Assembly (NCBI GenBank): GCA_900554315.1
Contig: USGP01000042.1
Location: forward strand, 1-5,882
Reading direction: 5' to 3'
Length of the DNA: 5,882 bases
Origin: an uncultured Mycoplasmatota bacterium
GTDB lineage: Bacteria > Bacillota_I > Bacilli_A > RF39 > UBA660
Position numbers and translations under genes: made by a program. Of this stretch, positions 5,675 through 5,882 are shown piece after piece. The notes under the pieces were generated by a model. That model was not told the DNA's origin and ran no database searches. It saw only the letters and a list, made by a program, of their open reading frames with translations. Each line of letters begins with the position of its first letter. Within the stretch, counting starts at the first letter, position 1.

Positions 5675-5882
5675 CAAGTGTAAAATATCGTATACCGGAA
5701 GTGTAAAAAGATGTCCACTATGTCAATCGGAGTTAATAGGAGATATAACTGCATCACCATTTCCGAAAACAACACCTAGAAAAGAAAATGTGTTATATAA
5801 AATTCTATTATTTGTATCAATTTCTTTAAGTTTAATTTTTGCCTTTGTAGAATATATGATACATAACCAATTCACAGTTACA
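5661..5882 (+). CDS. Zinc-ribbon membrane protein (DUF6320-like), 3' end outside the window
   Basis: The first 74 codons are present and the frame is open at the right edge. Residues 4-21 form a zinc ribbon with CSKC (4-7) and CPLC (18-21). A polar Pro-containing linker follows, then a hydrophobic segment (about 46-65, YKILLFVSISLSLIFAFV) that looks like the first membrane helix. This layout matches proteins annotated DUF6320, which I recall beside condensation/alcohol acetyltransferase genes in Bacillota. The ATG at 5661 lies inside the end of the acyltransferase gene, in another frame, and is preceded by a good ribosome binding site, GAGGTGG (5648-5654). Overlap and start signal indicate translational coupling. 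The function is unknown; a membrane partner of the acyltransferase is a reasonable guess. Confidence 0.8.
   Translation, partial: MRKCSKCKISYTGSVKRCPLCQSELIGDITASPFPKTTPRKENVLYKILLFVSISLSLIFAFVEYMIHNQFTVT

Overview
The window is not one continuous natural stretch. Positions 1 to about 560 are GC-rich and hold a minus-strand piece of murD, cut at both ends. Positions about 556-927 hold the GC-rich C-terminal third of a plus-strand branched-chain amino acid ABC permease (LivM family). From about 902-930 to the right end the DNA is strongly AT-rich and all genes lie on the plus strand. Two housekeeping genes of different composition and opposite orientation are each broken in mid-gene with no mobile element at the joins. 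The simplest reading is a metagenomic assembly chimera at the end of a contig. The murD fragment may itself be composite.

The AT-rich part (about 4.95 kb) looks like a low-GC Gram-positive, probably a gut Bacillota of the Bacilli/Erysipelotrichia kind. The grounds are class B sortase chemistry, a sortase-anchored surface protein, strong AGAGGTG-type ribosome binding sites, and AT-ending codons. TGA appears as a stop and tryptophan is TGG, so the standard code fits. The GC-rich pieces suggest a proteobacterium (Burkholderiales-like) for most of murD and a Clostridia member for livM. These taxon calls come from remembered family sequences, not a search.

Layout of the AT-rich part: (1) a class B-like sortase missing its true start, with the membrane anchor readable in frame upstream of the first ATG; (2) a promoter with a perfect extended -10 and a GAAA-capped hairpin at the predicted mRNA 5' end; (3) a secreted beta-helix-like surface protein ending in NPETSD, a membrane helix and a basic tail, probably a substrate of the neighbouring sortase; (4) a rho-independent terminator followed at once by a second extended -10 promoter; (5) a tight operon of five genes: a free-standing HD phosphohydrolase resembling the HD part of CCA-adding enzymes, an ASCH-domain protein, an unrecognised protein with a faint ADP-ribosyltransferase-like motif, a condensation/alcohol acetyltransferase-superfamily enzyme, and a zinc-ribbon membrane protein (DUF6320-like) running off the right edge.

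The first two genes form a cell-surface module. The first three operon genes hint at RNA or nucleotide processing, but this is only inference. The last two form an acyltransferase plus zinc-ribbon membrane-protein pair with overlapping reading frames. I see no RNA genes, CRISPR arrays, insertion sequences or replication origins.
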